A stretch of 30,055 nt of DNA, taken from an uncultured Collinsella sp. (lineage in GTDB: Bacteria > Actinomycetota > Coriobacteriia > Coriobacteriales > Coriobacteriaceae). The position numbers and the translations under genes are program-made. The stretch covers positions 1-30,055 of the forward strand of contig UQIL01000026.1 in assembly GCA_900541025.1 (NCBI GenBank), read 5' to 3'. Each line of letters opens with the position of its first letter. Position 1 is the first letter of the stretch. The notes under the pieces are model-generated. The model saw nothing but the letters and a program-made list of their open reading frames with translations. It made no database searches and was not told the DNA's origin. Shown here piece by piece: positions 1-8,620 of this stretch.

Positions 1-36
1 AAAACAAAACAGCCCAGAGGACATAGCCTCTGAGCT
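1..36 (-). terminator. Intrinsic terminator of tRNA-Val
   Basis: Read on the minus strand, a 10-bp stem (arms at 36-27 and 20-11, one G-U pair) with a 6-base loop is followed by a T-rich tail (GTTTTGTTTT). It lies just beyond the CCA end of the tRNA, so it ends the tRNA transcript. Confidence 0.85.
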
Positions 37-45
37 GCGAACATT

Positions 46-120
46 TGGTGGGCGTTAGAAGATTTGAACTTCTGACCTCTTCCGTGTCAGGGAAGCGCTC
101 TCCCCCTGAGCTAAACGCCC
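46..120 (-). tRNA. tRNA-Val (anticodon GAC)
   Basis: The minus strand folds into a full cloverleaf: a 7-bp acceptor stem (GGGCGTT with AACGCCC), a D arm GCTC/GAGC, an anticodon stem CTTCC/GGAAG around the loop CTGACAC, a 5-base variable region and a T arm AGAAG/CTTCT with loop TTCAAAT. The anticodon is GAC, which reads valine GUC codons. The terminal CCA is encoded in the DNA. It stands alone, with a promoter at 150-178 and a terminator at 1-36. Confidence 0.96.
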
Positions 121-149
121 GATCAAGGGTGCGCAAGCGCGCAAGGGAT

Positions 150-178
150 AATATAACGGAGCCTGAACTCGGTGGCAA
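150..178 (-). promoter_or_regulatory. Promoter of tRNA-Val
   Basis: On the minus strand TTGCCA (178-173) is followed after exactly 17 bases by TATATT (155-150), a good sigma-70-type promoter. Transcription would begin near 143, giving a leader of about 22 bases before the tRNA. Confidence 0.7.
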
Positions 179-409
179 GAACATTTTTAAAAATCGCTTA
201 CATTGTGGAATTCGGGGGCTTTGTCGCATCCATTTCAAAAGAGCCTGCTGCCGCGATTTGGCTGTCGCATAATGCAAGGCCATTGCGGTATCGAGCTATG
301 GAAAGACGCCTGCGGAATTGTCCTACCGATAAGCGGACAAGCCTCCAGCTGGTGACTTCGCCGTGGTAAGGTAAACCGAATTGTTTCCAGGCTGTTTCGG
401 GGGAGTGGA

Positions 410-1432
410 ATGAGCAAAGAGTGTGTCGAGCAGGTCGAAGGCGCAGGGGCTTCGGTGCCGATGACCGATATATCGAACATTGATGTGCCCGAGGGCACCG
501 ACGAGCTCAGCCGCAACACCCGTCGCGCATGGCGCGACCGCCTGAACAGCGCTTCGACGCGCAAGATGATCACGGGCGTCTTGGCTACGCTGGTGGGCGG
601 TTCGTTTTGGGGCTTCTCGGGCACCAGCGCGAGTTTTTTGTTCGATACCTACCATGTCGATACGCTGTGGCTTATGAGCGTGCGTCAGATTCTCGCCGGC
701 CTGCTCTTTATGGCTGTGGTTGTCACGCGCGACCGCGCACGCCTGGTCAAGCTTTGGACCACACCCGCCGATCGCAAGCAGCTGCTGCTCTTTACCGCCT
801 TTGGCCTGCTGTTCAACCAGTTTTGCTATCTTTCGGCCGTGCGCCTGACGAACGCCGGAACCGCGACGGTGCTCCAGTGCCTGCAGCTCGTTATCATCAT
901 GGGCTACACCTGCGTGATCGATCGCCGCATGCCGCGTACTCGCGAAGTCATCGGCATTGGCCTGGCTCTGGGTGGAACCTTTTTAATCGCCACCGGCGGC
1001 GACCCCACCAGCCTGAATATCTCGCCGCTTGGCCTGGCAGCAGGTCTTATGTGTGCGGTCAGCGCCGCGTGTATGGCGGTGATTCCCGCCAAGATCCTGC
1101 CCGAATACGGCAGCCCCATCGTCACGGGCTCGGCAATGCTCACGGCGGGCGTGGTCTCGTGCGTCTTCGTGCAGCCCTGGGCGCATATGCCGGCGCTCGA
1201 CGCTGCCGGCATCGAGGCGCTCGCGGTGTTCGTGGTTATCGGCTCGTTTTTTGCTTACATGCTTTATATGCAGGGCGTTAAGGACATCGGCTCGGTGCGC
1301 GCGAGCCTCATCGGAACTGTGGAGCCGGTTTCGGCGACCATCACCAGCGCCGTTATGCTGGGGACGGTGTTTTTGCCGACCGACCTTATCGGCTTTGTCA
1401 TGATCATCGTGATGATGTTCCTTACGGTGTAG
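410..1432 (+). CDS. EamA/DMT-family membrane transporter
   Basis: A 340-residue integral membrane protein of the drug/metabolite transporter superfamily with two EamA repeats. The substrate is unknown; family members export or exchange small metabolites. An N-terminal cytosolic stretch of about 50 polar residues is followed by roughly ten hydrophobic segments. Typical signatures are the early G-G-S-F-W-G-F-S segment, the T-N-A-G-T-A-T-V-L-Q stretch ending the first repeat, and G-T-V-E-P-V-S-A near the end of the second. The start is the ATG preceded by GGGGGAG at 6 bases. The C-terminus stops right after the last membrane segment, slightly shorter than many relatives. It is a single gene. The 230 bases upstream show no clear promoter, though a CATAAT box lies near 268. 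No terminator was seen after the gene. Confidence 0.85.
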   Translation: MSKECVEQVEGAGASVPMTDISNIDVPEGTDELSRNTRRAWRDRLNSASTRKMITGVLATLVGGSFWGFSGTSASFLFDTYHVDTLWLMSVRQILAGLLFMAVVVTRDRARLVKLWTTPADRKQLLLFTAFGLLFNQFCYLSAVRLTNAGTATVLQCLQLVIIMGYTCVIDRRMPRTREVIGIGLALGGTFLIATGGDPTSLNISPLGLAAGLMCAVSAACMAVIPAKILPEYGSPIVTGSAMLTAGVVSCVFVQPWAHMPALDAAGIEALAVFVVIGSFFAYMLYMQGVKDIGSVRASLIGTVEPVSATITSAVMLGTVFLPTDLIGFVMIIVMMFLTV

Positions 1433-1581
1433 CTAGCGCCGCCGCCAAGACAGAAAAGGTGTTGTGCCGCATTTTCGCCAATTGATGTCCGTGTCTGGAG
1501 TTTAGCTGTCGATGCTCAAAATGCCATAAACTAGCAACGTTATGGACTTTTTCATTGCGACTCAATTGCGAGGATTTCTTT

Positions 1582-3894
1582 ATGGCTGGTAATCACTTTA
1601 AGGGCAGCGATAGCGGCCGCCCTGCAGTTCCGCCGCGTCCGAACGGGGCTGGTAAGGCCGGCACGCCGGGCGGCGCTGGACAGGGCGGTTCCGGTAAGCG
1701 CGTGTCCCCGGGCGAGACGGCGATGTTTACCGCTCTGTACGAGCAGTCTCAAAAGGCAAAAAAGACCGGCCGTGCAAGAGGGAATGTCTTTGCGGGCGGT
1801 GCAACCTCCGCGTCGCAGCCGAGCGGGGCTCCTTCGGTGCCTGCGAACAACGCAGGTGCTGCCAACGCCGCGAATGCTGCCGGCAACGTTAATGCCGGCA
1901 AGGCCGACAACAATACTCCCTCTGCCGGTGGCGCGGGGCTTACGGGTAACCTTGGCACGATTTACACCGGCGCCTCCGAGACTGGCACGTTCGCCCGCCT
2001 GGATGATAGCGGTGCCGAGTTTGCGGGCTCGGGTTCCAAGGAAGATTATTACGATTTCGGCTTGAACTACGGTAGCGACGCTTCGTCGAGTTCGACCTCT
2101 GACGGTCTGGTCCGTCATCGCCATCGCAAGGGCGAGCGCAAAAAGCGTCACACCGGCGCCATTATTGCCGCTGTGGTCGCGGTGCTTCTCGTTGCGCTTG
2201 GCGCAAGCGGCTTGATGCTGCTTAACTCGGCAAAGACCGTAAAGAGTGAAGCGAAGGAGGCTGTCGAGATCGTCGGTGGCCTTAAGGACAAGGTCACGTC
2301 GGGCGATTTTTCGACGCTGCCTGACGACGCGAAGAAGATCGATGAGCTCTGCGACAGCATGAAGGCGGAGACCTCGAGCCCGCTGTGGACGGCGGCTTCG
2401 TTTATCCCGGTGTATGGCAGCGATATCAATGCGGCCCGCACCATGATTGACGCCCTGTCCGATGTCTCGAGCAATGCGCTGGTTCCCATGGCCGACAACC
2501 TCTCGCAGGCTACGCCCGGCAAGCTGTTCCAGGACGGCATGATTAACGTGTCCGCGCTGCAGGCGGTCGCCGATTCGCTTTCCAGCAGCTCGAAGGTGTT
2601 CAAGAGCGCCAACGAGAAGGTCCAGGGCATTGGCGATACTCATATTTCCCAGGTGACCGAGCTGGTCGATAAGGCCAAGGACGGCTTTGCCACCCTCAAC
2701 GGCGCGGTTGACGCGGCGGAGAAGGTCGCCCCCGTCCTTCCCCAGATGCTCGGCGCCAACGGCCAGACGCGCAACTACCTTATGTACGCCATGAACAACG
2801 TCGAGATTCGTGCCTGCGGCGGCTTTGGCGGTTCGCAGGGCCTGATTTCGGTCACCGACGGTCAGATGTCGATTGGCGAGTTTGTTCCCCGCATTGGACT
2901 CAGCGAGGATGAGGCGGTCGAGAGCGTCGACGAAGAGGATGAGGCGCTGTTCGGCAACCACAGTAACCTGTACAACTCGGGCAATACCTATTCGCCTGAT
3001 TGGCCCCGCAACTCGCAGCGTGTCGCAGCCCTGTGGAAATCTCAATACGGCCAGGACGTTGATGGCGTCATCGGTATCGACCCGGTGTTCCTGCAGTATC
3101 TGCTGGGCCTGGTCGGTAACGTGTCACTGCCCGACGGAACGGTTGTCGACGGCACTAACGCCGCAAAGGTCCTCATGCACGATGTGTACTGGAACTATCC
3201 GGTCGAGGAGTCGGACGGCATCTTTGCATCCGTCGCCAGCGCAGCCTTCGACAAGATTCTTGGCGGTATCGGCGATGTCGATGTTGCGAAGCTTGTCAGC
3301 GCCGTTGAGCGCGGTGCCGAAGAGGGCCGCCTGATTGCTTGGATGAGAAACGATGATGAGCAGAATGCCATCAAAGAGACGGGCATTGACGCTTCGCTGC
3401 CCGATCCGGATGACCCGAGTGCCGATCCCGTTGCCGGCGTTTACTTTAACAACCTGAGCTTCTCCAAGCTCGACTGGTATCTGAACGCCGATACGCAGAT
3501 TGGCCAGGGCATCAAGAACGGTGACGGCACGTGCTCCTATCGCATCACCGTTACCCTGACGAACATCATGACGCAGGAGGAGGCTGGCAAGCTGCCCGAC
3601 TACGTTGCGGCGAGCGCACCCGATGCCGCGCGTGACGACGAGCGTCTGAATGTCTCGTTGTTTGCCCCGACGGGTGGCAACATCAGTGACCTTACGGTTG
3701 AGGGTACCCAGTTTGGTCTTGGTGCCGCTACGTGGCATGGAATCCCCTTCTATTCGGGCACCGTTGACCTGCATACTGGCGAGACGACGACGATCACGTA
3801 TACGCTGACCACGTCGGCCGAGGCGGGGGACAAGCCGCTTACGCTGCGTCAGACCCCTACATGCCAGGCGGCTCGCGACAGCGCGTCGGCGTAG
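1582..3894 (+). CDS. DUF4012 domain membrane-anchored protein
   Basis: A 770-residue protein of the DUF4012 family, large extracytoplasmic proteins of unknown function found in Actinobacteria and other Gram-positives. Residues 1 to about 175 are low-complexity (Gly, Ala, Asn, Ser, Pro) and probably cytosolic and disordered. A basic patch rich in R, H and K comes next, then one membrane segment at about 195-218, so the rest should face outside. The family hallmarks are S-P-L-W-T-A-A-S-F-I-P-V-Y-G-S-D, and N-Y-L-M-Y-A-M-N-N-V-E-I-R-A-C-G-G-F-G-G-S followed by a D-G motif. The chosen ATG has AGGA 7 bases upstream. An in-frame TTG at 1555 has no good ribosome site and is rejected. Convincing hairpin terminator downstream. 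A cell-surface or wall role is suggested only by topology and the neighbouring glmM. Confidence 0.8.
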   Translation: MAGNHFKGSDSGRPAVPPRPNGAGKAGTPGGAGQGGSGKRVSPGETAMFTALYEQSQKAKKTGRARGNVFAGGATSASQPSGAPSVPANNAGAANAANAAGNVNAGKADNNTPSAGGAGLTGNLGTIYTGASETGTFARLDDSGAEFAGSGSKEDYYDFGLNYGSDASSSSTSDGLVRHRHRKGERKKRHTGAIIAAVVAVLLVALGASGLMLLNSAKTVKSEAKEAVEIVGGLKDKVTSGDFSTLPDDAKKIDELCDSMKAETSSPLWTAASFIPVYGSDINAARTMIDALSDVSSNALVPMADNLSQATPGKLFQDGMINVSALQAVADSLSSSSKVFKSANEKVQGIGDTHISQVTELVDKAKDGFATLNGAVDAAEKVAPVLPQMLGANGQTRNYLMYAMNNVEIRACGGFGGSQGLISVTDGQMSIGEFVPRIGLSEDEAVESVDEEDEALFGNHSNLYNSGNTYSPDWPRNSQRVAALWKSQYGQDVDGVIGIDPVFLQYLLGLVGNVSLPDGTVVDGTNAAKVLMHDVYWNYPVEESDGIFASVASAAFDKILGGIGDVDVAKLVSAVERGAEEGRLIAWMRNDDEQNAIKETGIDASLPDPDDPSADPVAGVYFNNLSFSKLDWYLNADTQIGQGIKNGDGTCSYRITVTLTNIMTQEEAGKLPDYVAASAPDAARDDERLNVSLFAPTGGNISDLTVEGTQFGLGAATWHGIPFYSGTVDLHTGETTTITYTLTTSAEAGDKPLTLRQTPTCQAARDSASA

Positions 3895-3931
3895 GGTTTT
3901 TCTGGTAGCGCAGATAATCGAGTACCATTTT

Positions 3932-3965
3932 GGGGCGGACAGGCAATCTGTCCGCCCCTATTTTG
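3932..3965 (+). terminator. Intrinsic terminator or 5' hairpin between DUF4012 gene and glmM
   Basis: A perfect 11-bp GC-rich stem (3932-3942 with 3948-3958) with a 5-base loop is followed by TATTTTGT. It ends the DUF4012 transcript but sits directly against the glmM Shine-Dalgarno at 3966. A possible -10 box (TACCAT, 3923-3928) just upstream could place the hairpin at the start of the glmM message instead. Confidence 0.8.
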
Positions 3966-3977
3966 TAAGGAGAGCGC

Positions 3978-5309
3978 ATGAAGTACTTTGGCACCGACGG
4001 CTTTCGCGGTGAGGCCAACGTTGGGCTGACGGTAGAGCACGCTTATAAGATTGGCCGTTTTGTGGGCTGGTATTACGGCGCCAACCGCAGTGCTAAGGCG
4101 CGCGTCATCGTGGGCAAGGACACACGTCGCTCGAGTTATATGTTCGAGGCGGCGCTGGTGAGCGGCCTGGTCGCGAGCGGCGCGGACGCCTACATGCTGC
4201 ACGTGATCCCCACGCCGGGCGTAGCGCATCAGACCGTGGAGGGCTGCTTCGATTGCGGCATCATGATCAGTGCGAGCCACAACCCGTTTTGCGATAACGG
4301 CATTAAGCTCGTCAACAGCGACGGCTTTAAGATGGACGAGGACGTGCTGGAGCTCATCGAGGACTACATCGATGGCAAGAGCGAGGTGCCGCTGGCAACG
4401 GGCAACCACATCGGTGCCACGGTGGACTACATGCAGGGCCGCAACCGCTACATTGCTTCGCTCATTGCAAGTGCGAACTTTTCGCTGCAGGGCGTCAAAA
4501 TCGGTATCGACTGCGCCAACGGCTCGGCTTCCTCGGTGGCCAAGCCGGTGTTTGACGCGCTCGGTGCCGACGTGCGCGTGATCAATGCCGCGCCTGATGG
4601 TTTTAACATCAACGTCGACTGCGGCTCCACGCATATGGAGCGTCTGCAGCGCCACGTGGTGGAGCAGGGCCTGGACGTGGGCTTTGCCTATGACGGCGAT
4701 GCCGACCGCTGCCTGGCCGTGGACGAGCGCGGCCGCGTGGTCGATGGCGACCAGATCCTGTACGTGTGCGGCGTGTACCTGAACAAGCACGGTCGCCTTT
4801 CGGGCGGTACCGTGGTTCCGACGATTGCCAGCAACTTTGGCCTGATCAAGTCGTTGGAGCTTGCCGGCCTAAGTGCCGTGACCAGCGGTGTGGGCGACCG
4901 CCACGTGTATGCCAAGATGCGCGAGGGCGGTTACAGCCTGGGCGGCGAGCAGACGGGCCATACGATCTTTGGCGATATCGAGCGCACGGGCGACGGCATT
5001 ATGACCTCGCTGCGCGTGATGGAAGTGATCCGCGCCGAGCGCGAGACGCTCTCGCAGCTCACGGCTCCGTGCAAGCTGCTACCGCAGGCGCAGGTGGCCG
5101 TGCGCGTGGCGGACAAGGACGCCGCGCTCGAGAACATGGGCGTGCAGAACGCCATCGCCGAGGCCGAGGCTGCGCTGGCAGGCGAGGGCCGCGTGCTCGT
5201 ACGCAAGAGCGGAACCGAGTCGGTTATCCGCGTGCTGGCCGAGGCGCCCGACCAAGCATCCGCCGATGCCGCCATGAAGCGCATCTCAAGTGTTCTGGAG
5301 GCTCTTTAG
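3978..5309 (+). CDS. glmM: Phosphoglucosamine mutase
   Basis: GlmM interconverts glucosamine-6-phosphate and glucosamine-1-phosphate, the step before UDP-GlcNAc synthesis for peptidoglycan. The protein has 443 residues, normal for the family, and acts in the cytosol. It begins with the F-G-T-D-G-F-R-G motif. The phosphorylated catalytic serine is Ser100 in I-S-A-S-H-N-P. The Mg2+ loop is D-G-D-A-D-R at 239-244. The sugar-specificity G-E-Q-T-G-H motif and the C-terminal phosphate-binding R-K-S-G-T-E-S-V-I-R-V loop are all present. The start ATG follows AAGGAG at about 7 bases. A terminator-like hairpin lies immediately upstream, so expression depends on read-through or a close promoter. The gene converges with the M32 peptidase gene. 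Confidence 0.96.
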   Translation: MKYFGTDGFRGEANVGLTVEHAYKIGRFVGWYYGANRSAKARVIVGKDTRRSSYMFEAALVSGLVASGADAYMLHVIPTPGVAHQTVEGCFDCGIMISASHNPFCDNGIKLVNSDGFKMDEDVLELIEDYIDGKSEVPLATGNHIGATVDYMQGRNRYIASLIASANFSLQGVKIGIDCANGSASSVAKPVFDALGADVRVINAAPDGFNINVDCGSTHMERLQRHVVEQGLDVGFAYDGDADRCLAVDERGRVVDGDQILYVCGVYLNKHGRLSGGTVVPTIASNFGLIKSLELAGLSAVTSGVGDRHVYAKMREGGYSLGGEQTGHTIFGDIERTGDGIMTSLRVMEVIRAERETLSQLTAPCKLLPQAQVAVRVADKDAALENMGVQNAIAEAEAALAGEGRVLVRKSGTESVIRVLAEAPDQASADAAMKRISSVLEAL

Positions 5310-5335
5310 TTACGCGGTTTTACCAAACCGCGTAA
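5310..5335. repeat. Perfect 11-bp inverted repeat after glmM
   Basis: TTACGCGGTTT, a 4-base loop (tacc) and AAACCGCGTAA form a perfect hairpin starting just after the glmM stop codon. No T-run follows on either strand, so it is not a typical intrinsic terminator. It may stabilise the 3' end of the message. Confidence 0.6.
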
Positions 5336-5388
5336 CTGCTCGACGCTGCAAAGGTAGTCATTGGGGACGTTCTTAAACGACTAGGTGG

Positions 5389-5427
5389 AAAGGGGACGCT
5401 GCGGATTGGTTCCGCGGCGTCCCCTTT
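5389..5427. terminator. Bidirectional terminator between glmM and the M32 peptidase
   Basis: A 17-bp stem with one wobble pair (outer arms AAAGGGGACGC and GCGTCCCCTTT, inner GCGGA) closes on a short loop. AAA/TTT ends on both sides suit termination from both converging genes. A related GGGGACGTT stretch occurs at 5363-5371. Confidence 0.7.
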
Positions 5428-5449
5428 GCGTCGGCGTGTCGGTTATGCC

Positions 5450-7033
5450 CTACAGCTCGTAGAGCGTGGTGAACTTGTCCTGCAGGTAGCTGCAGTAGTA
5501 GCGGGCATCGAACGCCATGCCGCACGCGCCCTTGATGAGCTCCGGCGCGTCCTTGGCGCGGCCCCACTGCCAAATGTGCTCGCCCAGCCAGGCGCGGACG
5601 GGTGTCAGGTCGCCGCTCGCGCAGGCGCCGGTAAGGTCGACACCGTCGCGGCACATGGCCGGCACAAACATGGCGTCGTAGGCGCTGCCCAGCGCATAGG
5701 TGGGGAAGTAGCCAAACGAGCCGCCGCTCCAGTGCGTATCCTGTAGGCAGCCGTGTGTGTCGTCGGGAACGGGAATGCCCAGGTACTCATCCATGAAGCG
5801 GTTCCAAAGCGCGGGGATGTCCTTGGCCGTGGCCTCGCCGGCAAACAGTATGCGCTCGATCTCGTAGCGCACCATAACGTGCAGCGGATAGGTGAGCTCG
5901 TCGGCCTCGGTGCGGATCAGCGAAGGCTGCGCGATGTTCACGGCGTGGTAGAGCGTGTCCTCGTCGACGTCGCCGTAGACCTCGGGTGCGTGGCGGCGCA
6001 GCACCTCGAGCAGCGGTCCCATAAAGGCGCGGCTGCGACCCACGGTGTTCTCGAAAAAGCGGCTCTGGCTCTCGTGGATGCCCATGGAGGTGCCGCCCTC
6101 AAGACAGGTGCGCGCATAGGCGGGATTGACGCCCAGCTCGTACATGGCATGTCCCGCCTCGTGGATGATGCTGTAGACGTTGGAGATGCAATCGTCCTCG
6201 TAGATGTGTGTCGCGATGCGCGCGTCACCCACGGCAAAGCCCTCGCTAAACGGGTGCTCGGTAAAGGCAAGCGTGGTGTCGTCCAGGTTTAGGCCGACGA
6301 GCTTCATCAGGTCGAAGCTCATGGCGCGCTGGGCGGCCTCGGGCACGCGGGCGTGCAAAAAGTCGGCAGCGGGCTGCTGGCCGCGCTCGCCGATGGCGTG
6401 CACGAGCGGCACGACCGTGGCCTTGACCTCCTCGCAAAACGCGTCGAAGCTCTCGGCAGAAAGGCCGCGCTCGTACTGGTCGAGCCAAACGTCGTATGGG
6501 TCGCGCTTGGGGTCCATGAGTTCGGCCTGATGCTTAAGTTGGGCGACGATTCTATCCACATAGGGCTCAAAGCTCGCCCAGTCGTTGGCCGTCTTGGCCT
6601 TATGCCACACGGCGTCGGCCTCGCAGGTGAGCCTGGTCCAGGCCTCGGCCTCCTCGGTAGGAATAACGCTTGCCTCGCGCTGGTCGCGGCCGAGCACGCG
6701 AATCTCGTCGAGCAGCTGCGGGTCGTCTACGTGTCCGCCTGCAACCGTCTCGCGCGCTAACGAGCGTACGAGCTCAACGGACTTCTCGCTGGTCAGCAGC
6801 TTGTGATGCTCGCCGGCAAGCGTGCCCATGGCGTCGGCACGGGCGGCAGCACCATTGGCAGGAGCAATCGTCGCCCCATCGAACTCGGCAATCTTGAGCA
6901 GGTACTCACGAGTCCACAGCTTGCCCTCGAGTTTGCGGAACTTTTTGACGGCCTTGTCGACTTTAGCGGCCTTGACGCCCTTGGCGGCCTTTGCCACGGC
7001 GACCTTGGCCTTCTTATCGAGTTTCTTTCCCAT
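5450..7033 (-). CDS. M32-family metallocarboxypeptidase (carboxypeptidase Taq type)
   Basis: A 527-residue cytosolic zinc carboxypeptidase that removes C-terminal amino acids from peptides. The zinc site H-E-A-G-H is at residues 291-295. The third ligand region is G-I-H-E-S-Q-S-R-F-F-E-N about 30 residues later. The family block P-S-L-I-R-T-E-A-D-E-L-T-Y-P-L-H follows. The body matches the usual 500 or so residues. The first 45 residues are an unusual Lys/Ala/Val-rich extension that adds a highly basic, probably helical tail. The ATG is preceded by AAGGAT at 7 bases, so the extension seems to be translated. The gene is alone on the minus strand, back to back with the pheST leader. Confidence 0.9.
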   Translation of the reverse strand: MGKKLDKKAKVAVAKAAKGVKAAKVDKAVKKFRKLEGKLWTREYLLKIAEFDGATIAPANGAAARADAMGTLAGEHHKLLTSEKSVELVRSLARETVAGGHVDDPQLLDEIRVLGRDQREASVIPTEEAEAWTRLTCEADAVWHKAKTANDWASFEPYVDRIVAQLKHQAELMDPKRDPYDVWLDQYERGLSAESFDAFCEEVKATVVPLVHAIGERGQQPAADFLHARVPEAAQRAMSFDLMKLVGLNLDDTTLAFTEHPFSEGFAVGDARIATHIYEDDCISNVYSIIHEAGHAMYELGVNPAYARTCLEGGTSMGIHESQSRFFENTVGRSRAFMGPLLEVLRRHAPEVYGDVDEDTLYHAVNIAQPSLIRTEADELTYPLHVMVRYEIERILFAGEATAKDIPALWNRFMDEYLGIPVPDDTHGCLQDTHWSGGSFGYFPTYALGSAYDAMFVPAMCRDGVDLTGACASGDLTPVRAWLGEHIWQWGRAKDAPELIKGACGMAFDARYYCSYLQDKFTTLYEL

Positions 7034-7164
7034 ACCGTATCCTTAATCTCGCAGGCCGAGCGCCGCAGGCGGATGCACGGCCAGTTTGCACAGCTACCTG
7101 CCTTGTACCCAGTGCGAACAAAACGGAACGCGGCGATATGCTCGCAGAATGTGTTATCCTATAG

Positions 7165-7453
7165 CCCAATGCGTTGACGGAGAGGGTTTTGCCCGCCGCG
7201 TCGCCGACAAGAGAGGGAAGGTCATGGGCTGCAAACCTTCCTGCGGTGGCAAGGGCCAAGCGTTCACTCCCGAGCAGCGACCTCAACGGGCGCGCGGCCA
7301 GCGGCGGCGAAGCCCCAGTAGGGAAGCCGTGAGCCTCGCGACAAGGGGCGCAGAGTGGGCTCGGCGGGCCAGACATCCGCCGGGTCAAACAAGGTGGTAC
7401 CGCGGAATTCAACCGTCCTTGGGCAATGCACATGCCCGAGGGCGGTTTTTTGT
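7165..7453 (+). promoter_or_regulatory. T-box leader controlling pheST
   Basis: The diagnostic T-box sequence AAGGTGGTACCGCGG is at 7391-7405 and is followed by a terminator hairpin. Upstream, 7199-7281 can fold as Stem I, with base pairing GTCGC/GCGAC and GGGA/TCCC and an AGAGAGGG run. A TTC triplet at 7263-7265 on the 3' side sits where the specifier codon should be and reads phenylalanine, matching the downstream genes. Uncharged tRNA-Phe binding would favour the antiterminator and let transcription proceed into pheS. A possible -10 box (TATCCT) lies at 7155-7160, with no convincing -35. The T-box itself is certain; the specifier placement is an inference. Confidence 0.92.
7411..7452 (+). 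terminator. T-box-controlled terminator before pheS
   Basis: A 15-bp stem (AACCGTCCTTGGGCA with TGCCCGAGGGCGGTT, two G-U pairs) with a short loop is followed by TTTTT. Its 5' arm overlaps the region expected to form the antiterminator with the T-box sequence, as in other leaders of this class. Confidence 0.88.
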
Positions 7454-7537
7454 TACCGAACCGGGCCGCGTTTTCGCAACGTCAGGCGGCGGCAGTCGTC
7501 CCGGCGAGCGGGGAGCGCGAGAGACGAAAGGGAAGAC

Positions 7538-8614
7538 ATGAGTCTGATTGATGATCTGGTCAAACTCGAGGAAGAGGCCAAGGAGCTCGTCGCAGGCGCC
7601 GACGACGCCGCCAAGCTCGAGGCCGCGCGCGTTGAGCTGCTCGGCCGCAAGGGCCGCATCACCGGCCTGATGCGCATGATGGGCAAGCTCGCCCCCGAGG
7701 ATCGTCCCGTGATGGGCAAGCGCGCCAACGAGATGCGCCAACTGATCGAGGGTATGCTCGACGAGCGCACCACCGAGATGAAGGCCGCCGCCCTCAAGCA
7801 CGCACTCGAGCACGAGGCCGTCGACATCACGCTGCCGGGCATCCGTCCGCAGATCGGTCACCAGCACCTGATCAAGCAGATCATCGAGGAGGCCGAGGAC
7901 ATCTTCTGCGGCATCGGCTACACCGTCGAGTCCGGTCCCATGGTCGACACCTCTTACTACAACTTCACCGCGCTCAACGCCCCCATGGATCACCCGAGCC
8001 GCTCGGCCCGCGACACCTTCTACGTGGTCGACAACAACCCCGGCAGCGTCGCACACCCCGAGGCTCACGCCCACGGCGAGTCCGACGTGCTGCTGCGCAC
8101 CCAGACCTCGGGCGTGCAGATCCACACCATGGAGTCGCAGAAGCCGCCCATCTACATGATCTGCCCGGGCACCGTCTATCGTCCCGACACGGCCGACGCC
8201 TGCCACCTGCCGCAGTTCAACCAGATCGAGGGCCTGGTCGTCGACGAGGGCATCACCTTTGGCGATCTTAAGGGCACGCTCGACTACTTTGTTAAGTGCA
8301 TGTTTGGCGAGGACCGCAAGACGCGTTACCGCCCGCACTTCTTCCCCTTCACTGAGCCTTCCTGCGAGGTGGACGTGAGCTGCCATGTGTGCGGCGGCAA
8401 GGGCTGCAACTTCTGCAAACACAGCGGCTGGATCGAGATCCTGGGCTGCGGCATGGTCGACCCCAACGTCCTGATCAACTGCGGTATCGACCCCGAGAAG
8501 TACACCGGCTTCGCCTTTGGTATTGGCGCCGAGCGCGTCGCGGCCCTGCGCTACGACCTGCCGGACCTCAGAACCCTGATGACAGGCGATATGCGTTTCC
8601 TGAACCAATTTTAG
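7538..8614 (+). CDS. pheS: Phenylalanine--tRNA ligase alpha subunit
   Basis: PheS forms the catalytic part of the alpha2beta2 enzyme that charges tRNA-Phe in the cytosol. The protein has 358 residues, normal length. It starts with an N-terminal coiled-coil tRNA-binding arm (about 1-90). The class II catalytic core follows, with G-x-G-Y-x-V-E-S-G-P (motif 1 area), H-P-S-R-S-A-R-D-T-F, the T-Q-T-S-G-V-Q block, G-x-V-Y-R-x-D (motif 2) and F-A-F-G-I-G-A-E-R-V-A (motif 3). The cysteine cluster C-H-V-C-G-G-K-G-C-N-F-C-K before W-I-E-I-L-G-C-G-M is usual in many bacterial PheS. The ATG at 7538 follows GGGAAG; upstream in-frame codons fall inside the T-box and are rejected. It is co-transcribed with pheT. 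Confidence 0.97.
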   Translation: MSLIDDLVKLEEEAKELVAGADDAAKLEAARVELLGRKGRITGLMRMMGKLAPEDRPVMGKRANEMRQLIEGMLDERTTEMKAAALKHALEHEAVDITLPGIRPQIGHQHLIKQIIEEAEDIFCGIGYTVESGPMVDTSYYNFTALNAPMDHPSRSARDTFYVVDNNPGSVAHPEAHAHGESDVLLRTQTSGVQIHTMESQKPPIYMICPGTVYRPDTADACHLPQFNQIEGLVVDEGITFGDLKGTLDYFVKCMFGEDRKTRYRPHFFPFTEPSCEVDVSCHVCGGKGCNFCKHSGWIEILGCGMVDPNVLINCGIDPEKYTGFAFGIGAERVAALRYDLPDLRTLMTGDMRFLNQF

Positions 8615-8620
8615 GCTTGC

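Noticed and set aside
1552..3045. 497-codon minus-strand open frame
   Set aside because: Antisense to the DUF4012 gene; no family motif and no ribosome site.
7355..7537. Upstream extension of pheS
   Set aside because: The extra codons translate the T-box terminator region; the ATG at 7538 has a proper ribosome site and matches the usual PheS N-terminus.
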